Position numbers and translations under genes: made by a program | Shown here: in pieces, positions 34,601 through 43,810 of the stretch | Layout: each line of letters opens with the position of its first letter | How positions within the stretch are numbered: position 1 is the stretch's first letter | The notes under the pieces: model-generated | Seen by the model: only the letters and a program-made list of their open reading frames with translations | Databases searched by the model: none | Told to the model about the DNA's origin: nothing | DNA from: Brevundimonas vesicularis | GTDB taxonomy: Bacteria; Pseudomonadota; Alphaproteobacteria; Caulobacterales; Caulobacteraceae | Direction: 5' to 3' | NCBI RefSeq assembly: GCF_014204545.1 | Contig: NZ_JACHLJ010000002.1 | Span: forward strand, 434,001 to 498,000 | DNA: 64,000 nt

Positions 34601-37600
34601 CAGTCGGTGATTGATCGCACGCGTGAGGCTTTGGCTGAGCTCATCGCTTACCGTCAGCTGGAGAATGCGCTCTCGGTCCGGTACGCACCCGAGGCCGGCC
34701 GCACCCTGTCGCTGGATGATCTTGCCGCCCGATGGGCGAAGGCTGAGGCGACCTTCTGGCCCCTGTCGATCTTCGCCAAGGGTGCGGTAGTCAAGGCCAT
34801 GTCGCCGGCGGGAGTCAAGGCTGACCCCGGCGCGGACCTGCCTCGCCTGAAGGCTATGCGCGACCATCTTCAGACGATGGACGCCTTGGCCGGCGACGCT
34901 GGCCGAGCTTCCGGCTGGTCTGGCCTGGCCACGGACCCTTCACGGGTGGAGCGCGCCCTCCAAGCCGCGGGCGCCCTTCGCGCCGGGCTGGCGCGCGCTG
35001 CGGACGACGCTGAGCAGGCCGCCAGACTGCGCGCGGCGGTTCGCAGCTTGGTGGTGGACGCCAATGAGCTCCTTGCCCTGGACGGCGCGGTGGGACGCGC
35101 CTGCCATGCGTGGGTTCAGGCGCACGACCTCTTCCAGGAGTCGCTCGCCCGGTTTGAAGCGGCGGCTTCGTCGCCGGCGGCTCGTCAAGCTGATGATCTC
35201 CTCACCACCATCATCCTCGCCTGTGAGGAGATCCAGGCGCGCCAGGCCCAGCTGAACAGCTGGTGCGCCTGGCGGCGCGCCGAACAGAATGCGTCGGACC
35301 TCGGCCTCCACCGACTGATCACCGGCATTGGGGAGGGGGTGGTCGCGCCCGGTAAAGCCTCCGAGGCCTTTGAGGTGGCGTATGCCCGCTGGTGGGCTGA
35401 ACAGCAGATCGACATCGAGCCTGCCCTTCGGGACTTCAACCTGGCCGAACACGGCGACGCCATAGAGCGGTTCAGGGTGCTTGATGAAGAGTTCGCCACC
35501 CTGACCCGCCGCTACATCCGCGCGCGTCTCTGTGCGGTGGTGCCACCGAAAGAAGCCCAGAAGCAGCCGCCTGGGTTTGGTTTTCTGGCCCACCAGCTGA
35601 AGCTGCAGAAGCGACACAAGCCAGTCCGCCAGCTGGTTCAGGAGATGGGGCCGGCGCTGACCACGCTTGCGCCCTGCCTGCTGATGAGTCCCTTGTCGGT
35701 CGCCCAGTATCTGCCAGCTGATCTCGCCCTCTTCGACCTCGTCATCTTCGACGAAGCCTCGCAGATCACCCCCTGGGACGCCGTCGGTGCCATTGCGCGC
35801 GGCCGTCAGCTGATCGTGGCCGGCGACCCCAAACAGATGCCGCCGACCAGCTTCTTTGACCGCGCCGCGTCGATGGATGCTGATGACACGGAGGTGGAGG
35901 AGGATCAGGAAAGCATTCTCGAAGAGTGCTTGGGCGCACGTCTACCCCAGCGGCGGCTCACCTGGCACTACCGGAGCCGGCACGAGAGTCTGATCGCGTT
36001 TTCCAACCACCGCTACTACGACGGCGACCTGGTCACCTTCCCCGCCCCCGTCACGCGGGACAGCGCCGTATCTCTGGTGCCGGTGCAAGGCGCCTGGTCC
36101 AGGGGCAAGCTCCGCACCAATCAGGCTGAAGCTGAGGCTATCGTCGCCGAGGTGATCAAGCGCCTGACGGACCCCACCTTTGTGGACGAGGCGGGAGAGC
36201 CGCTAAGCCTGGCCGTGGTCACGCTCAACTCTGAACAGCAGAAGCTGATCGAAGACCTGCTCGACAAGGCGCGCCAGAAACGTCCCGAGCTAGAGCGTTT
36301 CTTCGCGGAGGACGCCCTTGAGCCGGTGGTAGTCAAGAACCTGGAGACGGTTCAGGGCGACGAGCGGGATCTGGTGCTGCTCGGCATCGGATTCGGACCT
36401 GAGACGCCCGGCGCGCCCTCCATGCCGATGAACTTCGGTCCGCTGAACCGGGGCGGCGGGTGGCGTCGACTGAACGTGGCCGTCACCCGCGCCCGTCGTG
36501 AGATGATGATCTTCGCGTCCTTCCCGCCGCACATGGTTGATCTGAACCGCACGGCGGCCGAGGCGGTACGTGATCTCAAACACTATCTAGAGTTCGCCGA
36601 GCGGGGACCGCGAGCGCTCGGCGAGGCCGTCGCTGGCTCTGTCGGCGGGTTTGAGTCCCCCTTTGAGCAAGCCGTTGCGCGCGGGCTACGCGAGCGCGGC
36701 TGGACTGTGGTTCCTCAGATCGGCGTGTCCCGCTTCCGCATCGATCTCGGCGTGGTGAACCCCGATCGACCCGGAGACTACCTCTGCGGAGTCGAATGCG
36801 ACGGTGCGGCCTATCACAGCGCAGCCACCGCGCGAGACCGCGACAAGGTGCGCGAGGCGGTGCTGAAAAGCCTGGGTTGGGATCTGGCGCGGGTCTGGTC
36901 CACCGATTGGTGGATCGACCAACGTGGCGCGCTCGATCGGCTTGATCGTCTCCTGCGCGAGAAGCTGGAGGGGTTCCGAGCCAAGATTGCAGCCGAACCT
37001 CCGCCTCCCGCGCCGGCGGCCGTACAGACCTCCAGCACCAACAGCTCTGCGATCGACGTGGACGCCGCGAACAGCGAAGACGGCGCTGACGATGCAGGTA
37101 CTCTGGTGGCAGGGCCTCTAGGGGGCTCCTATGCCCGGACGCGCCTTGAGGCGTTCAGCCCCGACCGAGAGCGCTTCCACGAGCCGGAGTACACGCCGAC
37201 CCTCAGGTCTATGATCGCCAAGGTGATCGAGCAGGAGGCGCCAATCCGAGATGACCTCTTGGTCGAGAGAATCGCCCGAGCGCACGGCATAGGACGATCC
37301 GGCCGAATTGTTCGCGAGCGCGTGCTTTCCATCGCCAGGCGCACCGTCCATCTCCAGCGGGAAGACACCGGCGCCACCTTCGCCTGGCCTGACCCAAGCT
37401 CCCCGGGTCGGTGGGAGGACGTTCGAGCCCCAGCCACCACGGCTGACATCCGGCAGATAGAAGAGATCGCTTTGGAGGAGCTCACTGCTGCGCTCCGGTC
37501 ATGTACCGGCGAGGACCGTGAGGTAGATGTCGCCCGACTGTTTGGGGTTCGGCGGCTGTCCTCGGCGGCTCGCGCGAGGTTGAGAGCCGCCGCGCCCACG

Positions 37601-37618
37601 CAGGGGCATTTCAGCTGA
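31670..37618 (+). CDS. Giant DUF4011-helicase-DUF559-DUF3320 defence protein (Hhe-like)
   Basis: A 1982-residue protein. Residues about 60-370 hold a transglutaminase-like region with a Cys (TCLDT, C260) and His (QGHAFVGVW, H286). DUF4011 follows at about 420-560 (LERWQRKLLDLTTRNRLLSV). The SF1 helicase has Walker A GPPGTGKS at 733-740, motif II FDEASQITPWD at about 1361, AGDPKQMPPTSFF and the late motif RLNVAVTRARREM. A DUF559/Vsr-like nuclease lies at about 1658-1760 (ESPFEQAVARGLRERGW; GVECDGAAYHS). DUF3320 lies near 1840-1910. This order matches the anti-phage type known as Hhe (HheA). It is a single-gene system, here divergent from the YhaO/YhaN pair. The start ATG at 31670 could also be 31679. 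Confidence 0.85.
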   Translation: MSVMDGLVGAEALEDQDAAPDIALRDHPSQSDAHEAHAPVPDGSAVQVDATLAPKISFATHQNAVPVLRDLRVFNDGSELIEGLVVELECDPPVFAPKAWRLDRLAPQSSLRPADLDVALNAGLLMGLSEAVRARATVRVKRGEEVLHERQHGLELLARNEWGGAVAMPELLAAFVQPNDPAVSRVLKAASEVLRRAGKPDGLNGYQSGTRARSFELASAIWSAIGGLGLTYAEPPASFETHGQKVRSPSQVLESGLATCLDTALLFAASLEQAGLYPVLVLTQGHAFVGVWLQPQEFASLLTDEAASLRKRVTLQELVVFETTFAAQRGGVPFSRAIAESNRLISEEREGEFVMAIDVRRARMQRLRPLALIEAPAALAGEDAADPEEAAASASFEEAPPLPDFDMVDPISDPTTAEGRLERWQRKLLDLTTRNRLLSVKYGSSALRLHCPDPAALEDRLADGAKFKIVPAPELEGGAGRDADLHRARTGEALDQAYAAEALERGELISPLEKDKLEAALVELYRKARADLAEGGANTLFLALGFLNWRKSQTDARSYRAPLILQPVKLERGSVRSGVRLSVHEDEPRFNLTLLQMLRQDFDLDIPELAQGLPVDQAGIDVARIWNLVRRAVRDTPGFEVIEEVALGSFSFAKYLMWKDLVDRTEALKTNPIVRHLLETPKEPYETDCLPPRAEDLDQEVDPADLFTPLPADSSQLAAVVGSARGCDFVLDGPPGTGKSQTIANMIAHNLALGRKVLFVAEKRAALDVVHRRLVQHGLGPFCLELHSNKAAKLDVLRQLDSAWTAAEENPAEDWARKAEELKKKRDLLNGYVAALHQRRPNGMTLHQAIGRVIRDGGDQLIRLDWPNATHHSTEQLKQLKEAARRLDLTRSAEAPGAFSLVGRTEWSNAWQAELVAAAGTLTDAATKARAARETLLERLKVDLAADAYALSGLVELARALQGADGLDLAFAFAPDAQSVIDRTREALAELIAYRQLENALSVRYAPEAGRTLSLDDLAARWAKAEATFWPLSIFAKGAVVKAMSPAGVKADPGADLPRLKAMRDHLQTMDALAGDAGRASGWSGLATDPSRVERALQAAGALRAGLARAADDAEQAARLRAAVRSLVVDANELLALDGAVGRACHAWVQAHDLFQESLARFEAAASSPAARQADDLLTTIILACEEIQARQAQLNSWCAWRRAEQNASDLGLHRLITGIGEGVVAPGKASEAFEVAYARWWAEQQIDIEPALRDFNLAEHGDAIERFRVLDEEFATLTRRYIRARLCAVVPPKEAQKQPPGFGFLAHQLKLQKRHKPVRQLVQEMGPALTTLAPCLLMSPLSVAQYLPADLALFDLVIFDEASQITPWDAVGAIARGRQLIVAGDPKQMPPTSFFDRAASMDADDTEVEEDQESILEECLGARLPQRRLTWHYRSRHESLIAFSNHRYYDGDLVTFPAPVTRDSAVSLVPVQGAWSRGKLRTNQAEAEAIVAEVIKRLTDPTFVDEAGEPLSLAVVTLNSEQQKLIEDLLDKARQKRPELERFFAEDALEPVVVKNLETVQGDERDLVLLGIGFGPETPGAPSMPMNFGPLNRGGGWRRLNVAVTRARREMMIFASFPPHMVDLNRTAAEAVRDLKHYLEFAERGPRALGEAVAGSVGGFESPFEQAVARGLRERGWTVVPQIGVSRFRIDLGVVNPDRPGDYLCGVECDGAAYHSAATARDRDKVREAVLKSLGWDLARVWSTDWWIDQRGALDRLDRLLREKLEGFRAKIAAEPPPPAPAAVQTSSTNSSAIDVDAANSEDGADDAGTLVAGPLGGSYARTRLEAFSPDRERFHEPEYTPTLRSMIAKVIEQEAPIRDDLLVERIARAHGIGRSGRIVRERVLSIARRTVHLQREDTGATFAWPDPSSPGRWEDVRAPATTADIRQIEEIALEELTAALRSCTGEDREVDVARLFGVRRLSSAARARLRAAAPTQGHFS

Positions 37619-37776
37619 TCGACAGCCGCATGCTGGGTCGCCGGTGCAAAGCGGACATGGAACGTGACGTGCACGAATAGGGCTCTCGCATGCCAAAGAC
37701 TGCACGCTTTGCGTGCGTCCAGCGACTTCTCAGCCTTTGCGATCAGCGCTACAGCTTGACAAAAGGGAGGGCAGTC

Positions 37777-39573
37777 ATGGCCAAGACACCAGTAGCGGCC
37801 GGGGATGAGATCCCGCTCGGAAAAGTTCGGAAGCTTTCTGTACGGAACTTCCGGGCCATAGGACCGAATACGGTGGAGGTCGATCTAGACACCATTGTTG
37901 TTCTCGTCGGACCAAATAATGCCGGCAAGAGTTCGATCTTGCGGGCTTATGAGGTGGCGATGGGCGAAGGGTCGGCGGCTGGAAAGCTGAGCGAGCAGGA
38001 CTTTCCCAACGGTTCTATTGATGAAGCTAACCCACCCACTATTGAGCTGGAGACAGAAGTTGTCGGTGATCCCCCAGCGAAGAAGTGGATTATCGAAGTT
38101 GATGGGCGAAAGGTGGTTCGCGAACGTTGGCAATGGAAGGGGCCTGGTAAGGGGGAGCGCCAAGGCTGGAACGTCGAGCTAGGAGACTGGGACACCTCAA
38201 AGCCCTGGGGCTTCGCTGGCGTTGCGAACGCAAGGCGCCCCCAGCCTCACGCGGTCCAAGCGTTCGACAGCCCGGAGAAACAAGCAGCTCAGATCGATCA
38301 GATCGTACTGAGTCTAATTGAAGAGCGAGCAAAAGCCGTTCCGGCAGAGTCGGGCGACGGGCTCGAGTTTGATCGGCTAAGTGAAGCGATTAGGGCACTG
38401 CAAACCAAAGTGCTGGCCAGCGCCCAAGCGGACATCGAAGATATCGAGAAGCAGCTTACCGAGATGCTCGCCGGCGTTTTCGCCAAACACGCCGTCAAAT
38501 TCGATCCGGCCATTGCCGAACTGGAACAGTTCAAGCTTTTCGCCGGAAATGCGATGCGGGTCGGCCCATCCGATGGATACATGAGTCCGGTTTCGCTGCA
38601 GGGCAGCGGAGCCCGGCGTACTCTTCTTTGGTCCGTTCTGCGGATCGTTTCCGAACGTGACCAGAACGGGACCGGACGGCCGCATCTCCTTCTCATTGAC
38701 GAGCCCGAACTGTGCCTTCACCCATCCGCGGTTCGTGAAGCCTGCCGTGTCTTGTACGACTTGGCAGACAAAGCTGGATGGCAGGTGATGGTTACGACAC
38801 ACCATCCGGCATTCATCGACTTGGCCCGGGACAACGAAACGATTGTGCGGGTTGAGCGTAACGAAGCCGGTGAGGTGCAAGGCACCACCCTGTTCAAGCC
38901 TACCACCGCTCAGCTCAGCACTGACGATAAGCAGAACCTGAAACTCCTGAATATCTGGGACCCTTACGTCGCGGAGTTCTTCTTCTGCCCTCGCGTCGTG
39001 GTCGTGGAGGGCGACACAGAGTTTTCGGCATTCCGTCTTATAGTGGAGGAACTTCGTGCCCTCGGCGACGGATCACCGATCCCGCAGGCTTTGCTGCGCG
39101 ATGTGGTGATCGTGAGAGCTCGAGGCAAAGCCACGATCGTCTCGCTCTGCAAAATCCTGAACCACTTCGGGACCGGCTACTCCGTGTTGCACGATCTCGA
39201 TTCCGAGTTCATCGACGTGAAATGCAAAGAGACAGGCGGGACCAAGCAACAGAAAAACGGTGCGTGGACCACGAACGCGAATATCCTGGCGGCAGTCCAA
39301 ACGGCTCCTGACCCGACACGTATCAACTTGGTGTGCTCCGAACCTGATTTCGAGCAAGCGTACCTCGGTTACACCTCATCCAGTGAGAAGCCGGCCACGG
39401 CGGTCAGAGCCCTTCAGCAAGCCGGGTCAGGCCGGGATGCCGTCATCGCCCTTCTCTACGCACTCCTCGATCATGCTCAGCCACTTCCGCATGGGGCCGC
39501 ACGGACCTCCGACCGACTGAGCGCAAACGATCTCCAGCCTGACGGGGCGCCGGCCTCAGAAATCGTCGCGTAG
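37777..39573 (+). CDS. OLD-family ATPase-TOPRIM nuclease
   Basis: A 598-residue protein of the OLD (overcoming lysogenization defect) family. The N-terminal ABC-type ATPase shows VRNFRAIGPNTVEVDL, Walker A VGPNNAGKSSIL, a signature-like LQGSGARRTLLW and Walker B LLIDEPELCLHP with the switch TTHHPAF. The C-terminal TOPRIM nuclease has VVVEGDTEFSAF (E) and LHDLDSEF (DxD). The start is the ATG at 37777 after AAAGGGAGGG; longer starts upstream are less likely. It is not followed by a UvrD gene on the same strand, so it is a solitary OLD nuclease rather than classic Gabija. It may degrade phage DNA upon nucleotide depletion. Confidence 0.88.
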   Translation: MAKTPVAAGDEIPLGKVRKLSVRNFRAIGPNTVEVDLDTIVVLVGPNNAGKSSILRAYEVAMGEGSAAGKLSEQDFPNGSIDEANPPTIELETEVVGDPPAKKWIIEVDGRKVVRERWQWKGPGKGERQGWNVELGDWDTSKPWGFAGVANARRPQPHAVQAFDSPEKQAAQIDQIVLSLIEERAKAVPAESGDGLEFDRLSEAIRALQTKVLASAQADIEDIEKQLTEMLAGVFAKHAVKFDPAIAELEQFKLFAGNAMRVGPSDGYMSPVSLQGSGARRTLLWSVLRIVSERDQNGTGRPHLLLIDEPELCLHPSAVREACRVLYDLADKAGWQVMVTTHHPAFIDLARDNETIVRVERNEAGEVQGTTLFKPTTAQLSTDDKQNLKLLNIWDPYVAEFFFCPRVVVVEGDTEFSAFRLIVEELRALGDGSPIPQALLRDVVIVRARGKATIVSLCKILNHFGTGYSVLHDLDSEFIDVKCKETGGTKQQKNGAWTTNANILAAVQTAPDPTRINLVCSEPDFEQAYLGYTSSSEKPATAVRALQQAGSGRDAVIALLYALLDHAQPLPHGAARTSDRLSANDLQPDGAPASEIVA

Positions 39574-39619
39574 CTCCGGAGAACCGTAAGGCGAAGAAGA
39601 GCCTCGCTGTGCGCTCTTG

Positions 39620-39648
39620 CCGGCCTTGGCCGCCACGGCCAAGGCCGG
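39620..39648. terminator. Hairpin after the OLD gene
   Basis: CCGGCCTTGGCC (39620-39631) and GGCCAAGGCCGG (39637-39648) form a perfect 12-bp stem with a five-base loop. It sits 46 bases after the OLD stop and 145 bases before the end of the convergent helicase gene, so it can serve as a terminator or insulator, though there is no T run. Confidence 0.6.
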
Positions 39649-39793
39649 GAGGGTCGCAAGAAATTCTGTCGGACGAAGCCAGCGGGGAGACTGACTTAAC
39701 GCAATATCACTGACCAACTGCGCAGCAACGAGGCATCCACAATGCAGACGTTGCTATGGTCCACCATGAGTCATAAACAGCCGCCGAAAGCGC

Positions 39794-42481
39794 CTACCCT
39801 ACCGGGGCCGTCGTTTTGCATTCCGGGAATGCTGAGCACCCCAAAAACCGCCCATGCTTGCCCTTAGACAGGCGCATCTTCCCCGTACCGCAGGTCGGGC
39901 AATCGCTTTCCAAGGGCATGGCGTACGCGAGCCGCACCACCGGCGTTTCGACCGTTTCGCCCTCTTTGACCGACCGTGTGAAATCGCATTGTGGATAGCG
40001 GCTGCATCCGTGGAAAGGCGAGCGCCCTGACGTACGGAGCTTCAAGACACCCGCCTGACACTGAGGACAGGTCTCCAGCGCCTCCCCCTCTACAGCCTCA
40101 ACCTCGAGCTGCTTCCTCGACACCAGCTCTGCGACGAAGCGGGACGGCTTTTCCAGAGAGGTATACAGCCTGACCTGACGGCTCGCGCGTGTGAGCGCCA
40201 CATAGAACAGACGCCGCTCCTCAGCCATGGCGAAGGTCTCTGCTTCCGGCATAGCCAGCTGAAGAACGGGATCGTCTTCGATCTGGCTTGGGAAGCCGCG
40301 CCGGTCTTCAACGACGCCAAGAACGTAGACGTACTCCGCCTCAAGCCCTTTGGAGGCGTGCACGGTCTTGAAGTCGATATCGAGATGGGCGGAGAATCTT
40401 CGCTCCCAGCGCTTTAAACGATCGGGCTGATCACTCTTGTAGCGACCAAGGAAAAGCACACGCGTTCGCCCTCCCCGACCTGACTGCAGCTTTCCCTGGT
40501 CCAGCAGGCTGACCATCTGGCTCAGCTGCTGTTCGACATGATCTTCCGTCTTACCCAGATCCTTAAAGCCAAAGGCTTGAAGGGGCCGGTTCTCGAAGAC
40601 ATTCGTCGTCCGAACCGTCTTTTTCAGCTGCTTCGGGTTGGCTTGGACGAACTCGCTGGAGATGTCGCACAGCGCCTGAGGACTGCGAAATGTGGTGGTG
40701 AGCTGCAGAGACGTCGAAGGACTGAAGAACGCCCCAAACTCCGACATCACCCGCAGGTCCGCGCCGGCGAAGCGATTGATCCCCTGCCAATCGTCCCCGA
40801 CCACCGTCAGGTGGGTGTCGTCCGCCTTCGTGAGCGCCTGGAGAAGACGCGCCCGCGCCCGCGAGCTGTCTTGGAACTCGTCGGCCAGGATAACCTTGAA
40901 CCGGCTGTGATAGCGTCCCGCTTCAATGTGCTCTGCAGCGAGCCGCAGCATGTCTTCGAAGTCGATGTAGCCGCCGTCACGCAGCCGGCGCTCCCATTCG
41001 CTCGACACACGCTCATAGATCTTCAGGAACAGCTGCGACCTGTAGCCATGTCCCTGTAACCCCTGCGCTCGCGCCGCCTGTTCAAGCTCGGCCTGCGAGA
41101 GCCTGTTGTTCTTTACGTGTTGCTGGAAGACGCGAAGCGTTGACGCCAGCTGTTTGTCGCTCATCGGAGGGGGACCGACCGTCTCGCGGTTCGCATCGAA
41201 GCTCTGCGTAACGCCGCGACTGACCAGGGCCTCCTCAAGTCGTTGCAGCGCGTGGTTCGATCGGATCTCCGCTGAGGTGGTCTCAAAGAGCTCCGTACCC
41301 TTCTCAGCATGGAGCGCCCGCTTCCAGTGCACGCCGGCAACGTAGTCGCCATCGAAATGCGCCGGCGCTTGGCCATGATCATCCAGGGCGAAATGCTCGT
41401 GATAAAGACCGATATCGGGATAGTAGAAATCCGGCTGGTATTGCCGGCGGTCCTCGCTCGCAGTTTCATGCTCGTATGGGCGTTCGTAGACGTACGCGAC
41501 GCCGTTGAAGAACAGCCAGTTGCAAATCAGCTGCTCTTCCTTGCTCTTGACCACCTTGCCATCGGCGGTCCTGAAACCCCGCTGTTTGCCATCGAAGGCC
41601 TCGGGGTCAGCGCGCTCTCCCACCACCCCGACATCGCGCGCATAGACGGTTCTGAAGAGATCCCAGTCCCGCCTGAACGCCTGATCCTCTGCACCAAGCG
41701 CCTGGGCGATATCGACCACCGCTGCAACGTCCTGGCCCTTGTGCTCGAGCCAAGGCGCAAGCGAGGGTTTCTTCCCAGTCGCCTTGCCGATGACCGACAG
41801 CCCAAAGGCGTCAAAAGTCTTGGCCGTGACCTTGTCGACCCCGGGGACATCGGCCAGACGCTGCCCAATCCGCTGCCCGAGCTCGTCGGCGGCATTCCGA
41901 TTGAACGCCAAAAGCAGGATCTGATCGGGTGACGCCAACGCCTGACGCAGCACATAGCCGGTCTTAGCCACCATCGTGGACGTCTTGCCCGATCCGGCTG
42001 CAGCGACGAGCATGACGTTATCGTCCATGCAAACGCAGGCATGGATCTGCTCGTCGGTTAGCGGGCTCGTTTCAACTGTGTCGAAGAAGGACTGCAGCTC
42101 AACCTTGTGTCGCGCCAAGACGCCTTGGTTATGGACCTCGAATTTGCGCATCGGGCCGTGCGGATCTGGCCGACCTTCCTGTAGCGCCTTGGCGCTGCGC
42201 GCGATCGCCAAAAGCCCGCTCGTCGCATCTCGCGGCCTGGGATGTTGGTCGATGAATCGCTTCGCAACGCCTGAAGGGATCCAGCCTGCTTGATCGAACC
42301 GCGCTGCAAACAGCGCGTCCCAAGCCGCTCTTTGACGTTCGCGCTCCGCTTCCAGCTCTTGCGCAGAAGGGCCAGGCTTCGGGGCTGCCGGCGGCAGCGA
42401 CGGCTTCTTCTCTTTGAAGCCTTTCAGCAGTCCGTCACCAACGGCTAGGCCGATCGCGCCGATGACAATCCACTCTAGCAC
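39794..42481 (-). CDS. HelD/UvrD-like helicase with nuclease insertion and topoisomerase-type zinc ribbons
   Basis: An 895-residue SF1 helicase. A short hydrophobic N-terminus (LEWIVIGAIGLAVGDGLLKG) may anchor it in the membrane. Walker A is AAAGSGKTSTM, with ILLLAFNRNAADEL next. A probable nuclease domain is inserted after it (SKEEQLICNWLFFNG; YQPDFYYPD; YHEHFALDD). Then come motif II ADEFQDSS, GDDWQGINRFAGAD and VTVHASKGLEAEYVYV-like elements (FKTVHASKGLE), ending with RRLFYVALTRA. Two C4 zinc ribbons like those of topoisomerase I follow (CPQCQAG...CSRYPQC and CPTCGTG...CSAFPEC). It is convergent to the OLD gene. The architecture resembles helicase IV-type repair or defence helicases. Confidence 0.83.
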   Translation of the reverse strand: MLEWIVIGAIGLAVGDGLLKGFKEKKPSLPPAAPKPGPSAQELEAERERQRAAWDALFAARFDQAGWIPSGVAKRFIDQHPRPRDATSGLLAIARSAKALQEGRPDPHGPMRKFEVHNQGVLARHKVELQSFFDTVETSPLTDEQIHACVCMDDNVMLVAAAGSGKTSTMVAKTGYVLRQALASPDQILLLAFNRNAADELGQRIGQRLADVPGVDKVTAKTFDAFGLSVIGKATGKKPSLAPWLEHKGQDVAAVVDIAQALGAEDQAFRRDWDLFRTVYARDVGVVGERADPEAFDGKQRGFRTADGKVVKSKEEQLICNWLFFNGVAYVYERPYEHETASEDRRQYQPDFYYPDIGLYHEHFALDDHGQAPAHFDGDYVAGVHWKRALHAEKGTELFETTSAEIRSNHALQRLEEALVSRGVTQSFDANRETVGPPPMSDKQLASTLRVFQQHVKNNRLSQAELEQAARAQGLQGHGYRSQLFLKIYERVSSEWERRLRDGGYIDFEDMLRLAAEHIEAGRYHSRFKVILADEFQDSSRARARLLQALTKADDTHLTVVGDDWQGINRFAGADLRVMSEFGAFFSPSTSLQLTTTFRSPQALCDISSEFVQANPKQLKKTVRTTNVFENRPLQAFGFKDLGKTEDHVEQQLSQMVSLLDQGKLQSGRGGRTRVLFLGRYKSDQPDRLKRWERRFSAHLDIDFKTVHASKGLEAEYVYVLGVVEDRRGFPSQIEDDPVLQLAMPEAETFAMAEERRLFYVALTRASRQVRLYTSLEKPSRFVAELVSRKQLEVEAVEGEALETCPQCQAGVLKLRTSGRSPFHGCSRYPQCDFTRSVKEGETVETPVVRLAYAMPLESDCPTCGTGKMRLSKGKHGRFLGCSAFPECKTTAPVG

Positions 42482-42588
42482 TCGGCGCCCGCCCCCCTCT
42501 TGCCTCAGCAGTCAGACAAGACTGATGCAGGGCAAGTGCTGATAACGGGTAACTGTCGAACCACCTAGCCGTGCAGTCGGCAGCTGGA

Positions 42589-43128
42589 TCAGTCCGCCAG
42601 TCCGCTCAAGGCGACTGCAAATGCCATCATCGCGCGCGGGTCGTCAGCCAAGACGTAAAAGCCGCCGCAGCGATCATTTGTCAGGCCAACGCCCGCTTGG
42701 CCTGCAGCACCCTTCACCTGCGAGACGTGGGCCGGTCTCATGTAGAAGCCGACGATGCAAACCTCCGCCGCGTGGGTCCCGCCAAACAGGCCGCCGTTGC
42801 AACTGGTGTAGGGAATGCAGCCGGCGACTGACAGGGCGACCACAACTGAGGCGACCCCCAGTTCAAGGCCGTTGATCTCCGCCTCGCAATCGTCGCAGCC
42901 GTCCTCGCAACCGACGCAGCGCGGCCCACTTTTAGTTATGCGGTCGAGCTCTCGGCTCTCCCAGTCGACGACGATGCGCAAGTCTTGAACCGTCAAACCG
43001 CGCAGATCCCTGTAGTCACGGTTGCAGCCTAGTCCCACGCCGTCTGCGGCATCCTCCCCCTCGAACCAAGCGAGGTGAGACACCTTCAACGGCGGCAGGC
43101 GATCGATCAGCAGTAGGGATGATGACAT
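42589..43128 (-). CDS. Cysteine-rich protein of unknown function
   Basis: A 179-residue protein that I do not recognise. Its centre is rich in cysteines, with RCVGCEDGCDDCEAEI suggesting a metal- or Fe-S-binding knot. A hydrophobic segment follows (LGVASVVVALSVAGC), then CNGGLFGGTHAAEVCIVG and CGGFYVLADDP. It starts at an ATG at 43128 with a weak ribosome site, 61 bases after the preceding gene on the same strand. It is the last gene of the leftward arm of the WYL-controlled unit. Confidence 0.65.
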   Translation of the reverse strand: MSSSLLLIDRLPPLKVSHLAWFEGEDAADGVGLGCNRDYRDLRGLTVQDLRIVVDWESRELDRITKSGPRCVGCEDGCDDCEAEINGLELGVASVVVALSVAGCIPYTSCNGGLFGGTHAAEVCIVGFYMRPAHVSQVKGAAGQAGVGLTNDRCGGFYVLADDPRAMMAFAVALSGLAD

Positions 43129-43189
43129 TGCGGGTTCCGGCTTTTGCTTGGCCGCGCAATCACCTCATCCGCAGACGTAGGGCGGGCGT

Positions 43190-43798
43190 TCAGTCAATAA
43201 CCACCGCCGCCAGTAGCCGATCGAAGAATGGCTCTGCTTCGATAAGCGTCCGCAGCGCCGTCTCGAACGGCGCAAGCGCCTGCTCTGGCGTTTCTTCAGC
43301 CAAGGCCGCGGCGAGCTGGTCGGCGTCGATGATCACCGGGAGGAAGAAGGAGCCATCCTTCTCAAAGTAGGTGAAGCCGCGTTTTCTGGCCTCTTCAATG
43401 AACTCGGACTTCTGGGCCAACGCCTTCTTCCAGCGCGCTTTAGTCACGTTCAAGCGTGACCATCGGAAGCCAAGCCGGGCATGGCCTTTGCCCAAAAGTT
43501 GCGTGAGCCAAAAGTGATCTTGATCGCCCAGTTCGTCGACGTCGTGGGTCAACCAGAACTCAGCCCTATGCCCCCCGTCAGCGCCGCCTTCCAAACGCCA
43601 CGTCTTCGGTGCGAGGGTGATCCCGTCGTCATACCAGTCGCTTTCGCCATCCCATCCCGCTTCGCCCCGCGCACGGTCGGCCACCGCGTCCAACGCGGCA
43701 CCCACCTCAGCCTGCAGAGTGATCGAAAGGTGCTGCGCAGCAGCATCCAGATCTTTGATGTTCGATACGATAAGGGCGTTGAGGGCCGGTTCAGACAT
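43190..43798 (-). CDS. Hypothetical protein in leftward arm of the WYL unit
   Basis: A 202-residue protein without a recognised family. It begins MSEPALNALIVSNIKDLDAA after a GAGG ribosome site and is acidic. It contains EAGWDGESDWYDDGITLAPK, then EFWLTHDVDELGDQDHFWL, and ends in a helical region (AEETPEQALAPFETALRTL). Mixed strands and a Trp-rich middle suggest a globular cytosolic protein. It starts 12 bases after the PD-(D/E)XK gene and is cotranscribed with it, so an immunity, inhibitor or second-subunit role is possible. Confidence 0.68.
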   Translation of the reverse strand: MSEPALNALIVSNIKDLDAAAQHLSITLQAEVGAALDAVADRARGEAGWDGESDWYDDGITLAPKTWRLEGGADGGHRAEFWLTHDVDELGDQDHFWLTQLLGKGHARLGFRWSRLNVTKARWKKALAQKSEFIEEARKRGFTYFEKDGSFFLPVIIDADQLAAALAEETPEQALAPFETALRTLIEAEPFFDRLLAAVVID

Positions 43799-43810
43799 CG
43801 AGGTATCCTC

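Noticed and set aside
37777..42481. Gabija system (GajA + GajB)
   Set aside because: The helicase is on the opposite strand, is much longer and has zinc ribbons and an inserted nuclease domain.
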